A stretch of 64,000 nt of DNA from an uncultured Eubacteriaceae bacterium. Lineage in GTDB: Bacteria > Bacillota > Clostridia > Lachnospirales > CAG-274. The translations under genes were made by a program, and so were the position numbers. The notes under the pieces were generated by a model. The model was not told where the DNA came from and ran no database searches. It worked only from the letters and a program-made list of their open reading frames with translations. Below, piece by piece: positions 28,901 through 36,536 of this stretch (positions within the stretch are counted from its first letter, which is position 1; every line of letters starts with the position of its first letter). The stretch is taken from NCBI GenBank assembly GCA_947167715.1, contig CAMVJD010000001.1:62001-126000 (forward strand), given 5' to 3'.

Positions 28901-31426
28901 GACAGGGAATTGGCTGCGGTCTATGCTCGATACAGCATCAAGGTTTGCGGCAGTATAATCAATGCCGCAACGTGTGCAAGCTATAAGCATTGCACTTTCT
29001 ATCGCAAAGTCCTTGTACTCCTGCGGCATTTGCTTAATATTGTTATTAGTATCGAGCGCCGTATTTACAAGCTCTCTGATACTGTTTTCCGAAACTCGGC
29101 TTAAATCGGGCTGCCAAAGTTTATGTTTGCTGTTTGTCTGTGAAATATCATAAAGATATTCGAGCTTTTTATTGCCGTTGTTATCTTGAATAACAACGGG
29201 TACGCCTTTTGCGCCGCGATTGATACGCGCACCGAGCCGTCTTGACCAAACGCCAAACTCTGCCATAGCTGTTGCGTTCGGCATTTGGCTTGCCATAATA
29301 AGTGTTTCGTTAAACGAATACTTATATGTATATGCTGCGCTCTTGCAGTATTCAGCCCAATTTTCGCCCGATGCCGTAAACTTTCGTAACGCATCGGACT
29401 GTATTTTTTCTACTTCATCAACGGTAAATCTTGTGTTTCGTGCGGGCGTTTCGACAAGCTTACTGTCCTTGTTTTCCGTTTCGGCAAAAGTGGTCTCATT
29501 GTGAGACACTTTTTCTGCTTCGGGTGCAGACGGTACAATTTCAGCCTTATATCCCCATTCGGCAAGACCTTTAACGGCATTGTCATAGTCAGCCTGCGGA
29601 ATAACAACTTTATTTATGCCGTCATTCAAATCCATTTTTATACGCAGCGCGAGAGATGCTTTGTCAGCTTCATCTCCATACGCTTCGTAAAAATCGCCAT
29701 TGATACTAAAATGTATTGTATTTGTATAAACAGGCTCTTTTTCTTCGATAACATTTTCTATCTCGACGGGTCTTTCGTGGAATATTTCTTCTATTTTCAG
29801 CTGTTCTATCAACTTGTCAATAGCAGCGTTAATATTTTTGCGTTCCTCGCCTGTCGGATATGTGCAGGCAGCACCACCGCCCATTTCTGCGTGACCGCAT
29901 AAATAGTCGCTTTTTTCGGGTGCGAGCTTATCCATTACATAGCAAGCAAAAGCGCGGGCAAAAAGCTCAACTTCGCTTGCCCAATAACCGTGTCCCGCCT
30001 TGCTGTGCGCTGCATCGAGCTTGCGGGCGTTTTTATAATACTCTGTATAACTGCGGTTGTTGTCGTATTTTATTGCAGACATAACATCGCCAAATGCAAG
30101 ACGAGCGTTGTAGTCTGCGGTGGTGGGGTTTAACTGAAAATGTATTGAGCTTGTTGATAAACGGCTCTCGCTCATAAAAGAGTTTTTCAAGCCATATTGC
30201 CTTGCTATAAAAAAGTCGAGAGCGTGTCCCCATTCGTGCGCAAGAGTGCCTGCACCGCGCATTTTGGTCAAATTTATTACGTTCTGCGCAGGCTCGTAAT
30301 GTGCCAGGGCAGAACTATGACCGCGCGCGCCGAAAGCTATTGCAAGCTGACCGCCTAACGATACATCTTTGTCGTCAACACCGAGCGCAGCAGCCAAGTC
30401 TTTGAACGAGTCAAAGCACATATTAAGGTTTGCCTGTCTGTCGTTCTGATTGAGCCATTCGCCAAACTGTCCTCCGCGCATTGCAAATTCGGTTAAGAAG
30501 TCCTCGCCCTCAATATCCTTATCGGCGCGATAGTCTTTACCCGTGCGCTCGATGTGTTCAAGCTGCGGAGGTGTCAGCTTTGTTTTCCTTGACTTTGTTG
30601 TCGGGTCTTTTTCAAGCTCCGTTTCATATTCAAGCGCAAATGCTTTTGCCGCTTCTTCGGTCTCAAAATTATTTCCAATAATGGTGTAAGGGTACGAATT
30701 TGTCATAACAAAGAATTTTCCGTTTTCCCAATTTTCGGGACGGCAGAAATCCTCGGTCTGATTATATAAATAGCGTGTGCCTATATCGGAAACAGCAAGT
30801 CTGTTATCTTCTGCTGCATCAAAACTGACATTGTTGTTATACTTGAGTATGTCATACTTTGACAATTTCTTTTCATCATCGCTGAAAAGAAATTTTTTCG
30901 CATCTATATCCAAATCAAGTAAATACATTGATGTATATCGGCTTATTGCACGGCGCAGTTTGGTCGAAAATGCGCCTGCTGTGTTTGAACCAAACAAGCC
31001 GCTGCGATTTTCGTCCAAATGCTTGAAATTAGTCAGCAGCAGGCTGTAAAAACCCCTTATATCATCGTCTGTTTTGATAAGTTTGCATATTTCACGCAGC
31101 TGTGAGACAGCATCGGTATATATATCTATATTGTCATTGCCTTTAGTGTCATAGACATAGGAATAACTATCGGGAGCCTTTGTCGGGATAGAGTCATAAA
31201 TAGCCTTAATGAAAAAGGCGCAGCGTTTGGTCAGACCATCATCAACAAGTTTCTGATAATTGGGTCTTTCCCAAATGTTGGTTTTGGTCGCAAGGTTTTG
31301 TCTTTCGTACTCCGTCCAATTTGCTATATCCTCAAGGTTTAACTTGCCTTTTTTTGTGTAGAGGTCTTTTCTTGCACCCTCTATCTTTTCGCCAAAATCT
31401 TCAATTTTTTTCTTCTCGTCAGCCAT
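19910..31426 (-). CDS. giant polyvalent ICE protein: zincin metallopeptidase, ArdC-N-like, primase/TOPRIM, MutS-I-like, N6 DNA methylase, SNF2-like helicase
   Basis: LAHEWGHALDFF; ENWAEYCKSAAYTYKYSFNETLIMASQMPNATAMAEFGVWSRRLGARI; INIVDYLNSKGIQ...NKGGNAVNFAMEVLG; FFEAGIDAMSFYALH; LYKLGDFYEAFGEEA; EPAMGIGNFFGAMP...AVGNVPFGQ; HEVGAGKTFTLQ...KIFVDEAHAYKN. Confidence 0.9.
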   Translation of the reverse strand: MADEKKKIEDFGEKIEGARKDLYTKKGKLNLEDIANWTEYERQNLATKTNIWERPNYQKLVDDGLTKRCAFFIKAIYDSIPTKAPDSYSYVYDTKGNDNIDIYTDAVSQLREICKLIKTDDDIRGFYSLLLTNFKHLDENRSGLFGSNTAGAFSTKLRRAISRYTSMYLLDLDIDAKKFLFSDDEKKLSKYDILKYNNNVSFDAAEDNRLAVSDIGTRYLYNQTEDFCRPENWENGKFFVMTNSYPYTIIGNNFETEEAAKAFALEYETELEKDPTTKSRKTKLTPPQLEHIERTGKDYRADKDIEGEDFLTEFAMRGGQFGEWLNQNDRQANLNMCFDSFKDLAAALGVDDKDVSLGGQLAIAFGARGHSSALAHYEPAQNVINLTKMRGAGTLAHEWGHALDFFIARQYGLKNSFMSESRLSTSSIHFQLNPTTADYNARLAFGDVMSAIKYDNNRSYTEYYKNARKLDAAHSKAGHGYWASEVELFARAFACYVMDKLAPEKSDYLCGHAEMGGGAACTYPTGEERKNINAAIDKLIEQLKIEEIFHERPVEIENVIEEKEPVYTNTIHFSINGDFYEAYGDEADKASLALRIKMDLNDGINKVVIPQADYDNAVKGLAEWGYKAEIVPSAPEAEKVSHNETTFAETENKDSKLVETPARNTRFTVDEVEKIQSDALRKFTASGENWAEYCKSAAYTYKYSFNETLIMASQMPNATAMAEFGVWSRRLGARINRGAKGVPVVIQDNNGNKKLEYLYDISQTNSKHKLWQPDLSRVSENSIRELVNTALDTNNNIKQMPQEYKDFAIESAMLIACTRCGIDYTAANLDAVSSIDRSQFPVLADTINVASKTVLRDIERHFHAVEQEQQKEAEIDKPQAEKSNQTKDGREIIGNTAYAKIKRKNFNTYVTPTARAIAAELEKDGIPYSGVIDGNSATITISFADKSKLDEIVTRVTEARKKDTPKKESNRISDELVEAAKRINIVDYLNSKGIQTKRVGSNEYTMLEHDSMRIKDSSYYWNSQNKGGNAVNFAMEVLGMEYRQALEDLLSFAGYTDFHNIGTVTPVQTEKQEQPQADEPHVVLPNELDNKTNRTYAYLTKTRGIPEDIVKSLIENGSIAQDMRGNAVFKIFDENGELTGAELTSTNTSHRFKQTTERGGNGFTINPTGADKPEKVIFFEAGIDAMSFYALHRDTDALLVSMGGLKDKVVNTTLERYGITPANALVATDNDEAGRNFAQKMQETLGIPAHQLTDDTIFELCGNDGCKDWNDLLKAYNEKREELHIDENTKGLSLDLLGNDGSWSVVDSFEENGKKLFELESDNYGFTDKVGHIVLTENGDYIKEISLAEKQAELSTAEKVSHDETTFNEQEISVPNKQIINLYKLGDFYEAFGEEAQIMVDVLELHSSLRNGEKMTGIPSFALDRFIDRLKENGYGVEIHDEPREAVKEPINDWDYTSNPVGDTMLYSVYRIIDKNKVDHSGNREMAMSYIEDKDLCIQIADALNNQGITDLEQAKAIAADMLNSSVQNAEKTDFEQALENVVGADRLDVIKTAFNENSIHGWQGDQVKENRIKKAFYDILADETLVEQAFDLFVQNTNTAEETPSYEAEKGSHNENDFSEDKELSAVFDSYTEFYNKLYEQGNNAVEGYDLAVSIGDDFIKKNPVFTGDFNELRGDILSSDREIAAFAFALAENGVIEQFVTPVQEKEEDRTVFNLKGNDNEIADLTEHLELNGYKFDISKESFYDVSYLSVLADDEAYIKTILDDRNIDYTIQPKDLVIDIPEYGFKVDLKDSTIKLNTVSYEKRDGIDVKKVEDDVFFEFKAGEIRTAYYDRVNSMPIDISIDLDEAKEIVKKFLDEALNDRNKTVYIVNEMSDEIAFIPPATETENIPQNNTPDRDSIKVGDMFYYRGGECEVYELSGQTENDITITYDNDTIDFPQPIYENINRDTLLQEGKYLGNALDKAESQIDAQKASTSVQAAPEAENVSHNENDFSEEINGYDNSTKYVIKSTDNADYPCNVQIMTSIDNGETYNYAGRGQFCTSLDEARAFINGDIADKLVVGDIIELGGEKLKITEIDSDFRMGFENTDKTAPIQVRSFIGHWKKNLLNELGDKPLVVEKDLSEQEKIIDSAEPIKEPAPEAEIKHINAADITLGDTFIYKNTEYTVTAMYGVYPDDIGISKKDGNFVITENVDKFKLAAEGNYLGNPDRVAENFKITDTELGVGTPREKFRANIEAIKTLKELERLNVPATKEQQEILSKYVGWGGLSEAFDTDPSKGWSKEYTELKELLTDSEYESARSSVTDAFYTSPEIIKAMYSTLEKMGFEGGKILEPAMGIGNFFGAMPENIEKNSTLYGVELDDISGRIAKQLYPDAKIQIRGLEKTNFQSDIFDLAVGNVPFGQVRLSDKTFKKGELIHDYFFKKALDKVHAGGVVAFITSSGTLDKKDSSVRKYLAERADLLGAVRLPNTAFKSNAGTEVVSDILFLQKRSEPRDLTQDMPEWVNASEIDDSLYTEKARESGETIRINDYFKSHPEAVAGDIKVVSNAYGFGITCDAKENETLAESINAALETVSGKIENVSHNENIFDRDISAEKTNEIDPSKYPNFCLSVIDGEVYYRENDTMEKQTFKRSSDEVKTIELISIAETLKTLIEEQSRFGTPDSRIADLQAELNIKYDDFTKQHGLIDKSINLLAKDDRKNIVKSLEFIDNDGKLERKADIFTKRTVSVPAPVEKVDTPAEALVVSLGEKARVDIEFMAKLCNQSEEYVISSLQADGQIFKNPETEQYETRDEYLSGNVRKKLETAIESSVADESYKINVDALKTVQPIDLTSDEIMAQLGSTWIPTKYFEQFIYELLETPTYSRSDYEYKSNDDPFAARGRNWATIAVAYDPTTATYGISNKNVIGKDDVPSRSTYGTAYKSAYELIEACLNQTLVTVYDKDPVTEKRYVNKEKTAEAQAKQEMIKEMFADWIYADEDRANDLVQIYNEKFNSVVPREYNGNSLVLSGINPNIELRKHQKDAIARILYSNRNALIAHEVGAGKTFTLQAAGMEGKRLGLFHKSLYAVPKAILNQFAKEFMHLYPSANILVATEKDFEKANRNTFFAKAVTGEYDAIVMSHEQFKKIPMSQEYQENYMRKEIDSITNELDKIKREDKGRGFSVKQLETKKKQLERKLTTLINSEDKDRALTFEELGVDKIFVDEAHAYKNLFFSTKMGRNVAGINAGVESQRATDMYMKCRYLDELTGSKGTVFSTGTPISNGIAEMYTMQKYLQNDVLRANGLENFDAWAANFGKIEAGMELTPESTGFQQKIRFSQFDNVPELTTMFKETADIKTADVLNIPNMPTPEFKVIDTPASPEQKELLQGLAERANDVRNRLVEPTEDNMLRITNDGRKLALDQRLLDPTLPDDPNSKVNLCIANVAKIWEESKDYKGTQIIFCDLSTPKNNGEFSVYRDIESKLSEQYGIPKEQILAIHDVSDKKKAEVMRKVNDGEIRILLGSTSKLGTGVNCQRLLKAVHHLDCPWKPADLQQRNGRIIRQGNLNKNVSIFNYVASGTFDGYSYQLVENKQKSISQIMTSKTPERSIQDVDDSVLSYAEIKALAMDNPLLREQMMLDISLKKLETNYNSFCRGQNALKNKLNKDFPLTIEKAKHDIEKLSKDVETAEKHKNSDNKFAGIEIQGKTYTERAEAEKALLAACRTIKPYYGCGTKDVEIGCYKGFDLKAYYSSVSNHYVLKVQGADEYKVELGTVDGVRNIQRVDHLLGSTLKKELASAQYKVESTQLKIQQAEKQLSRTFPQLKELEEKREKLKEINDKIAAQQEPPEPPKKGDDCL
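23658..23685. repeat. SHNE palindrome copy 3 (in CDS, ENVSHNENIF)
   Basis: aaaatgttctcattgtgagacacatttt. Confidence 0.9.
25442..25470. repeat. SHNE palindrome copy 4 (in CDS, ENVSHNENDF)
   Basis: aaaatcgttctcattgtgagacacatttt. Confidence 0.9.
26570..26598. repeat. SHNE palindrome copy 5 (in CDS, EKGSHNENDF)
   Basis: aaaatcgttctcattgtgagacccttttt. Confidence 0.9.
27326..27354. repeat. SHNE palindrome copy 6 (in CDS, EKVSHDETTF)
   Basis: aaaagtggtctcatcgtgagacacttttt. Confidence 0.9.
29486..29514. repeat. SHNE palindrome copy 7 (in CDS, EKVSHNETTF)
   Basis: aaaagtggtctcattgtgagacacttttt. Confidence 0.9.
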
Positions 31427-31430
31427 TTAT

Positions 31431-31712
31431 TTATTCCACCTCCGCAATAAATACCCATTTTTTTTCATTTACTTCGTAAATTGTAATCAATTCGCCCTCG
31501 GCGGTCGGTGCGCTTATCTGTACGCCGCCCGATAAGTCGAGGTCGAGCGACAATTCATCATCGCCGAAATCAAAAACAAACAAAGCAGTTTGTTTTGATA
31601 TGTCTATCGTCAGCTTGCCGACTGCGGGAGATTGCTCCAGAACGCTGTCGGCAAAGTCCGAGGATTGGACAAGCCTTGCGTTTTCATACTCATAAAAGTC
31701 TTTTGTTTTCAT
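31431..31712 (-). CDS. hypothetical protein
   Basis: ORF with GGGGATATT upstream, in operon. Confidence 0.7.
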   Translation of the reverse strand: MKTKDFYEYENARLVQSSDFADSVLEQSPAVGKLTIDISKQTALFVFDFGDDELSLDLDLSGGVQISAPTAEGELITIYEVNEKKWVFIAEVE

Positions 31713-31735
31713 AAAATAATATCCCCTTTCTCACA

Positions 31736-32395
31736 CTAAAAAAGTGTTCTCATTGTGAGAACACTTTTTATTATATCAATAATCGTTATATGTAATGGAT
31801 AAAAAAATCGATACATATTTTTTATAAAGTGGCTCGAAGTCCGTACTTTATTGTGCCTTTCGGCAAAAAATATAATCGGCATCGCTATTATAGCAAAATA
31901 TTGTAGTGGGTCTTGCCAACATAGGTATATAATACCTACACCTAATGTAGCTATTAAGTCATATATCAGCCCTTTATGCAGGCTTTGAAAATAAAATACC
32001 AATGTTACATAGACACCTAAAAAACGGTAGTCATACGACAAAAAAATGGATATAACTATCGCAAATAGTATCGTTGCCGCTGTTGCTATACGATTTTTTA
32101 TTTTGATGCTATATATAATAGCAAGTGATAAAAGCCAAGTAAAACAAACATTTAACTCAAACGGCTTTTGCATAAGTATCGCAAACGGTATCTGTGATAT
32201 AACACAGCAATTAGCCAAGCGTTTGAAATACTTTTTAATATCCGAAGTATGTTCAAGCCCTTGCACGATAAAATAAGAGTAAATCGGCATTGCCAATCGT
32301 CCTATTATTCTAAAACAATCCATATCGGGAAAGAACACAATGCCTATATGGTCTATAAGCATTGAAATACAAGCTATTATCATAAGCATATACAA
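31736..32395 (-). CDS. TraX family membrane protein
   Basis: ACISMLIDHIGIVFFPDMDCFRIIGRLAMPIYSYFIVQGLEHT. Confidence 0.88.
   Translation of the reverse strand: MYMLMIIACISMLIDHIGIVFFPDMDCFRIIGRLAMPIYSYFIVQGLEHTSDIKKYFKRLANCCVISQIPFAILMQKPFELNVCFTWLLSLAIIYSIKIKNRIATAATILFAIVISIFLSYDYRFLGVYVTLVFYFQSLHKGLIYDLIATLGVGIIYLCWQDPLQYFAIIAMPIIFFAERHNKVRTSSHFIKNMYRFFYPLHITIIDIIKSVLTMRTLF
31740..31768. repeat. SHNE palindrome copy 8 (forms the extreme 3' end of traX, KSVLTMRTLF*)
   Basis: aaaagtgttctcattgtgagaacactttt; stop codon abuts. Confidence 0.9.
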
Positions 32396-32403
32396 TGCCC
32401 CCT

Positions 32404-32970
32404 TTATAACTTGTACATCGTATTAAGTTGTTCTATATTCTCAAACTTGTCGTCAAATGCAAGCATATAGGGTTTTACTAATTTATCGCTTGATTTAAGT
32501 GGAAAAAAGACTATATTACATAAGTCCCCGATATTCAGCTTGTTGTATGAAATACTGTCTATTTCTATCCATATATCATCATTTATGCCATCAACATTGA
32601 CCCTTATATGACATTTTCTTCGATGACCACCTATATTTGAAAAGCGTGCTTTTTCCAGAATAATAGTGGTAGTTGCTCGTGCCAAGTCATACTCAATCGC
32701 CGTTATTTCTCTGCGGCACAGACGTAAAAGCCAATGTGGTATAAAACAAAACATTCCTATTCCTATAAACAGAAAAAACGGGAAAAATACTGTCTGCACA
32801 AGGGGTAAGGTCTTTATGCTTTGTAAATAATAAATAAAGCCCATAAAACCATAAAACGCCCCAAAGTATTTTACCGCGGTAAAAAATATCACGGACAGCC
32901 TTGCTCTATATTTTAAATATGGTAAAAGTATGCCCTTTTCATAAGAATTTAGTTCTTTCCAATTTTCCAT
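32404..32970 (-). CDS. hypothetical membrane protein
   Basis: Two hydrophobic segments, operon context. Confidence 0.7.
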   Translation of the reverse strand: MENWKELNSYEKGILLPYLKYRARLSVIFFTAVKYFGAFYGFMGFIYYLQSIKTLPLVQTVFFPFFLFIGIGMFCFIPHWLLRLCRREITAIEYDLARATTTIILEKARFSNIGGHRRKCHIRVNVDGINDDIWIEIDSISYNKLNIGDLCNIVFFPLKSSDKLVKPYMLAFDDKFENIEQLNTMYKL

Positions 32971-32985
32971 TTTGTTCTCCTATGC

Positions 32986-33014
32986 AAAAGTGGTCTCACA
33001 ATGAGACCACTTTT
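32986..33014. repeat. SHNE palindrome copy 9 (intergenic)
   Basis: aaaagtggtctcacaatgagaccactttt. Confidence 0.9.
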
Positions 33015-33571
33015 TATAAATCATCTTCGTCCTGTTCATAATCGTCAGCATCTTCCTCGGTATAGCCAAGTGGCGGCACAAATATCAGCTGTTCCTGTAC
33101 CGCATCGCGGGCAGCGTGTTCGATACCAGTTAAAAGTCTTGCCCATTGGATGTGGTCTTTTCTCTTGTATGCTTCGTCAAGCCCCTCAGCCTCCATCTGT
33201 GCAGCTACTATATCGGCTTCCATCTGTTGAGCCTGTTTATCTATCTCTATAAGATAACTGCGCATTTTGTTATGTGTTGCAAGGTCAACATATACTGCGT
33301 GATAATGTTCGTATAAGTATTCTCGTCTTGCTTCGCCGTACCACGGGGTCAGCATATATGTTTCGTACTCTCTGTTGCGTTCATCGCTTAAATCAACGGT
33401 ATCGCCCTCGGCTACATATATAAAATACTTTTCGTCAAGTTCCAAGCGGTAGCCTGCGCCGCTGTCCTTGAATTTGGGATAATAATTGCCGTCCTCCTCG
33501 CAGTATATGTGCAGTTCGCCATTGATTATCCTGTTTTTGGGGTTTCTTAAAGTTTCTTCTGATACAGCCAT
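33014..33571 (-). CDS. TnpV-like protein
   Basis: WYGEARREYLYEHYHAVYVDLATHNKMRSYLIEIDKQAQQM...HIQWARLLTGIEHAARDAVQEQLIF. Confidence 0.7.
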   Translation of the reverse strand: MAVSEETLRNPKNRIINGELHIYCEEDGNYYPKFKDSGAGYRLELDEKYFIYVAEGDTVDLSDERNREYETYMLTPWYGEARREYLYEHYHAVYVDLATHNKMRSYLIEIDKQAQQMEADIVAAQMEAEGLDEAYKRKDHIQWARLLTGIEHAARDAVQEQLIFVPPLGYTEEDADDYEQDEDDL

Positions 33572-33585
33572 AATATAATCTCCTC

Positions 33586-34128
33586 TCACTTTATTTTATC
33601 CAAAAGTTTGCAAAAACAATAGTCTCTGTATTTATCGTGCATCTTAACAAGCTCTACATAGACCTTGTTTTTAAAACTGTACCCGCCTTGCTCTTTGTTG
33701 AAAAGCTCGGTAAATGCGGTTTTATCAAAGTTATCATCGTAACTGTACATTTCCAACATTTTCTCATAGTTTTTGTCATATATGAAGTATAACTTATTCC
33801 GCATAAACGGCTTTATTACAAGTTTTTCAAGTGGTTCATATCCGCAATATTTTGACATTAAGGCTTCTGCCATTGACATATCAAAGTTTTTGTATCTCTT
33901 TTCTTCTGTACGTCCGAGAAGAAAGTCAACAGAACAGCCGAAGAAGTCGGCAAGGACTATCATTTTTGAAGCCGTAGGTCTGGAACGACCGCTTTTCCAA
34001 TCGCTGATATTGCCTGTTGATATGCCCGTAGCTTCGCTTAATTGTTTTTCATTTAATCCATAATACTCTATAAGCTGAAAAAGTTGCGGAAAATGGATTT
34101 CTTTGGGTTCTTCAATACTGTCTACCAT
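33586..34128 (-). CDS. XRE-family HTH regulator
   Basis: LSEATGISTGNISDWKSGRSRPTASKMIVLADFFGCSVDFLLGRTEE. Confidence 0.88.
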   Translation of the reverse strand: MVDSIEEPKEIHFPQLFQLIEYYGLNEKQLSEATGISTGNISDWKSGRSRPTASKMIVLADFFGCSVDFLLGRTEEKRYKNFDMSMAEALMSKYCGYEPLEKLVIKPFMRNKLYFIYDKNYEKMLEMYSYDDNFDKTAFTELFNKEQGGYSFKNKVYVELVKMHDKYRDYCFCKLLDKIK

Positions 34129-34141
34129 AACGCTTCTCCTC

Positions 34142-34687
34142 TCACTTATTTTTTAAAATATTAGTAAAGTATTGATTTTGATAAACATTGTAAATTTTTA
34201 TCACTTTCGCGTATTCCCTCGGATGAATACTGTAACCGCCCTCGGCATCTTTGAATATTGCCTTAAACTCGGTGTCATTATCGGGTATGCTTGTATCAGC
34301 TTCTGCTGCTTGCCGATATATCTCCAAAAGCAATGGAAACTTGTCTTTTGGGATAAAATATACCCTGTTATTTAAAACGGGTGGAATTATCAGCTTTTCA
34401 AGTTCAATAAAATTGCCGTCTCGCTTTAAAAATTTATGTACCGTATCCTGTTCGGCAATTATCGGGTTTGGAATATCCGTTCTGCCACACAGATAATCAA
34501 TCGAACAGCCGAGATAATCAGCAAGGACTATCATTTTTGAAGCTGTCGGGTAACTTCTTCCTTTTTTCCAATCGCTGATATTGCCTGCGGATATGCCCGT
34601 AGCTTCGGCAACTATCTTCGCGTTTATGTTAAACTTGTCAAACAGATTAAATAAATTTGATAAATCAACGGTTTTGTCCATAGTCAT
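34142..34687 (-). CDS. XRE-family HTH regulator (paralogue)
   Basis: VAEATGISAGNISDWKKGRSYPTASKMIVLADYLGCSIDYLCGRTD. Confidence 0.88.
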   Translation of the reverse strand: MTMDKTVDLSNLFNLFDKFNINAKIVAEATGISAGNISDWKKGRSYPTASKMIVLADYLGCSIDYLCGRTDIPNPIIAEQDTVHKFLKRDGNFIELEKLIIPPVLNNRVYFIPKDKFPLLLEIYRQAAEADTSIPDNDTEFKAIFKDAEGGYSIHPREYAKVIKIYNVYQNQYFTNILKNK

Positions 34688-34977
34688 CTGTTGCCCCCCT
34701 TTATTTTGTTAAGCAGTTTATATGCGCATCGCGGGCAAAGGTCGAGCGAATAATGCCCGCGCCCGCTCTGCTCATATTCATCATCGCCAAACACATCAAG
34801 GCTTCGTGTTTGGATTGAATTGAAGTTATAAAAGCTCGGCTTTTCGTGTGGCGCGGAGTTGAGATATTCCTCACGGTTAAGATGTGTTCTGCCGTCCTCA
34901 TATATGCCTTGATAATACTTGTATGTATTATCGCATATATCACAGCGGTAAATATCATTATCCATATCTATCTTCAA
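34684..34977 (-). CDS. hypothetical protein with Cys-pair motifs
   Basis: YRCDICDN...LDLCPRCAYKLLNKI. Confidence 0.65.
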   Translation of the reverse strand: MKIDMDNDIYRCDICDNTYKYYQGIYEDGRTHLNREEYLNSAPHEKPSFYNFNSIQTRSLDVFGDDEYEQSGRGHYSLDLCPRCAYKLLNKIKGGNR

Positions 34978-34996
34978 TTTTCTCGCCTACCTTTTG

Positions 34997-35467
34997 TTAT
35001 TTGTCCAATTTCTCTAACTCGTTGATTTTTTCGTATGTAATATCCGTAAAATCAAGTCCTGTCAGCTCGTAAAATTTACGCTGCATATCAACAAAGGATA
35101 ATCCGTCAAAGGCAGAAGATGTAATTTCAGCGATAGTGCTGCTATGTTCGCCCTCGTTGTTTGTTTCCTTGCTTGCCGTGCCGAACGGAATATTATAGTG
35201 TTTAAATAATATGGAAAAAGCATAAGGCAAATCGGGAGGAAATGAAAATATACTATGTTTAGATACATCGGGCATATCTGCCCATTCGTGCAGTTCCTCG
35301 TTGGTTTGGAATATATATGGTTTTTCGGCTCGGACAAAACCTTTATCTGTAACGAAATTTATCGGTTTATCTGTCTTATAGGAATTGAGACGCTCTTGTG
35401 CCTTTTCTTCGGCTTGATTAAGCATTAAAGCCACAGCAATCCCTTTGGCAATATTGTTTTCAGTCAT
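34997..35467 (-). CDS. hypothetical protein
   Basis: ORF with AAGGAGG RBS. Confidence 0.65.
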   Translation of the reverse strand: MTENNIAKGIAVALMLNQAEEKAQERLNSYKTDKPINFVTDKGFVRAEKPYIFQTNEELHEWADMPDVSKHSIFSFPPDLPYAFSILFKHYNIPFGTASKETNNEGEHSSTIAEITSSAFDGLSFVDMQRKFYELTGLDFTDITYEKINELEKLDK

Positions 35468-35482
35468 TGATTATCCTCCTTG

Positions 35483-35509
35483 AAAATGTTCTCATTGTGA
35501 GAACATTTT
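35483..35509. repeat. SHNE palindrome copy 10 (intergenic)
   Basis: aaaatgttctcattgtgagaacatttt. Confidence 0.9.
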
Positions 35510-36271
35510 TTAATTCATATATAAGTACGAAATGCTTTGTATTTCTTGTGTTTCTTTATCTGCGGTTACTTCGATTATTCGACTAAAATCATCGCCTTGA
35601 TTAAAAGTTACTATTATGTGGTCTTCTCGTGTTTCAACGAAATTTTCTTTAATTCCAAATAACTCCTTAAAATCTTCTATTGTGGTTTTGTCTGTTATGC
35701 CTTTTGGTAAAATAAACGGCGATGGTTTTTCTTCGCTGCCGATATAAAAACCTCTACCCATTTGAATTAAGCACTCCGAAAACGGACAGCCGCTTTCAAT
35801 CTTTTCTTCGGGGATAAAGGCTTCAAATTCGGTAGTAGTACCATTATACTTAACGTATAAGATTTGGCTGCCGTCTGTTTTTTCGACGAAAGTATCTAAC
35901 GGCTTTGTTCTCTCGTCTAATTCAAAATCGGGGTTACTATCCATAAACTCCTGCACGCTTATCGGGAACGTATAGCACTTATCGCCGATTTGGATTTTAT
36001 AGTCGAAAATATCGGCTTCAAGTATTTCATCGGTCGGGACTATATCGTTATTCGCCTGCATCGCTTCTTTTTTCGCTTCTTCTTTTTCGGCGAATTCTTT
36101 TTCGTACTGTTCGCGTTTTTCGGCTTGTTGAGCATCGTATTCATTTATAGCCTGCTCAACATTGTTGCTCGTAAAGTCCTCGATGTTTTCTTTCTTTCCG
36201 CAACCCGAAGCTGACAAAATAATAGCTGCTGCCGTTGCTGCTGTCATAAATCGTAAGATGTTTTTTTTCAT
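35510..36271 (-). CDS. lipoprotein, unknown function
   Basis: MKKNILRFMTAATAAAIILSASGCGKK signal/lipobox. Confidence 0.8.
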   Translation of the reverse strand: MKKNILRFMTAATAAAIILSASGCGKKENIEDFTSNNVEQAINEYDAQQAEKREQYEKEFAEKEEAKKEAMQANNDIVPTDEILEADIFDYKIQIGDKCYTFPISVQEFMDSNPDFELDERTKPLDTFVEKTDGSQILYVKYNGTTTEFEAFIPEEKIESGCPFSECLIQMGRGFYIGSEEKPSPFILPKGITDKTTIEDFKELFGIKENFVETREDHIIVTFNQGDDFSRIIEVTADKETQEIQSISYLYMN

Positions 36272-36352
36272 TTTAAAATCTCCTTTATTGTTTGTTTTTA
36301 GTAAAAGACATTCTCATTATACCGCATTATTACTTAATTGTAAATGCTATGA

Positions 36353-36532
36353 TTAAATGTTTTCGTAATTTTCCTTTTCAGTAAGATTTATGTGTTGTAT
36401 GCGGAATTTAGGACTTATAGCTTCTCTCGGCTCGGTCTCGAAAACTATATCATATTCATCTGATAACAGTTTGTAAAGGCGTTCAAGAGCTTTTGGCTTT
36501 GCTACAATCCGTACTCTGATTAAGTCTTTCAT
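36353..36532 (-). CDS. small hypothetical protein, 59 aa (absent from ORF track)
   Basis: Translated by eye: MKDLIRVRIVAKPKALERLYKLLSDEYDIVFETEPREAISPKFRIQHINLTEKENYENI*. Confidence 0.6.
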   Translation of the reverse strand: MKDLIRVRIVAKPKALERLYKLLSDEYDIVFETEPREAISPKFRIQHINLTEKENYENI

Positions 36533-36536
36533 TTAT

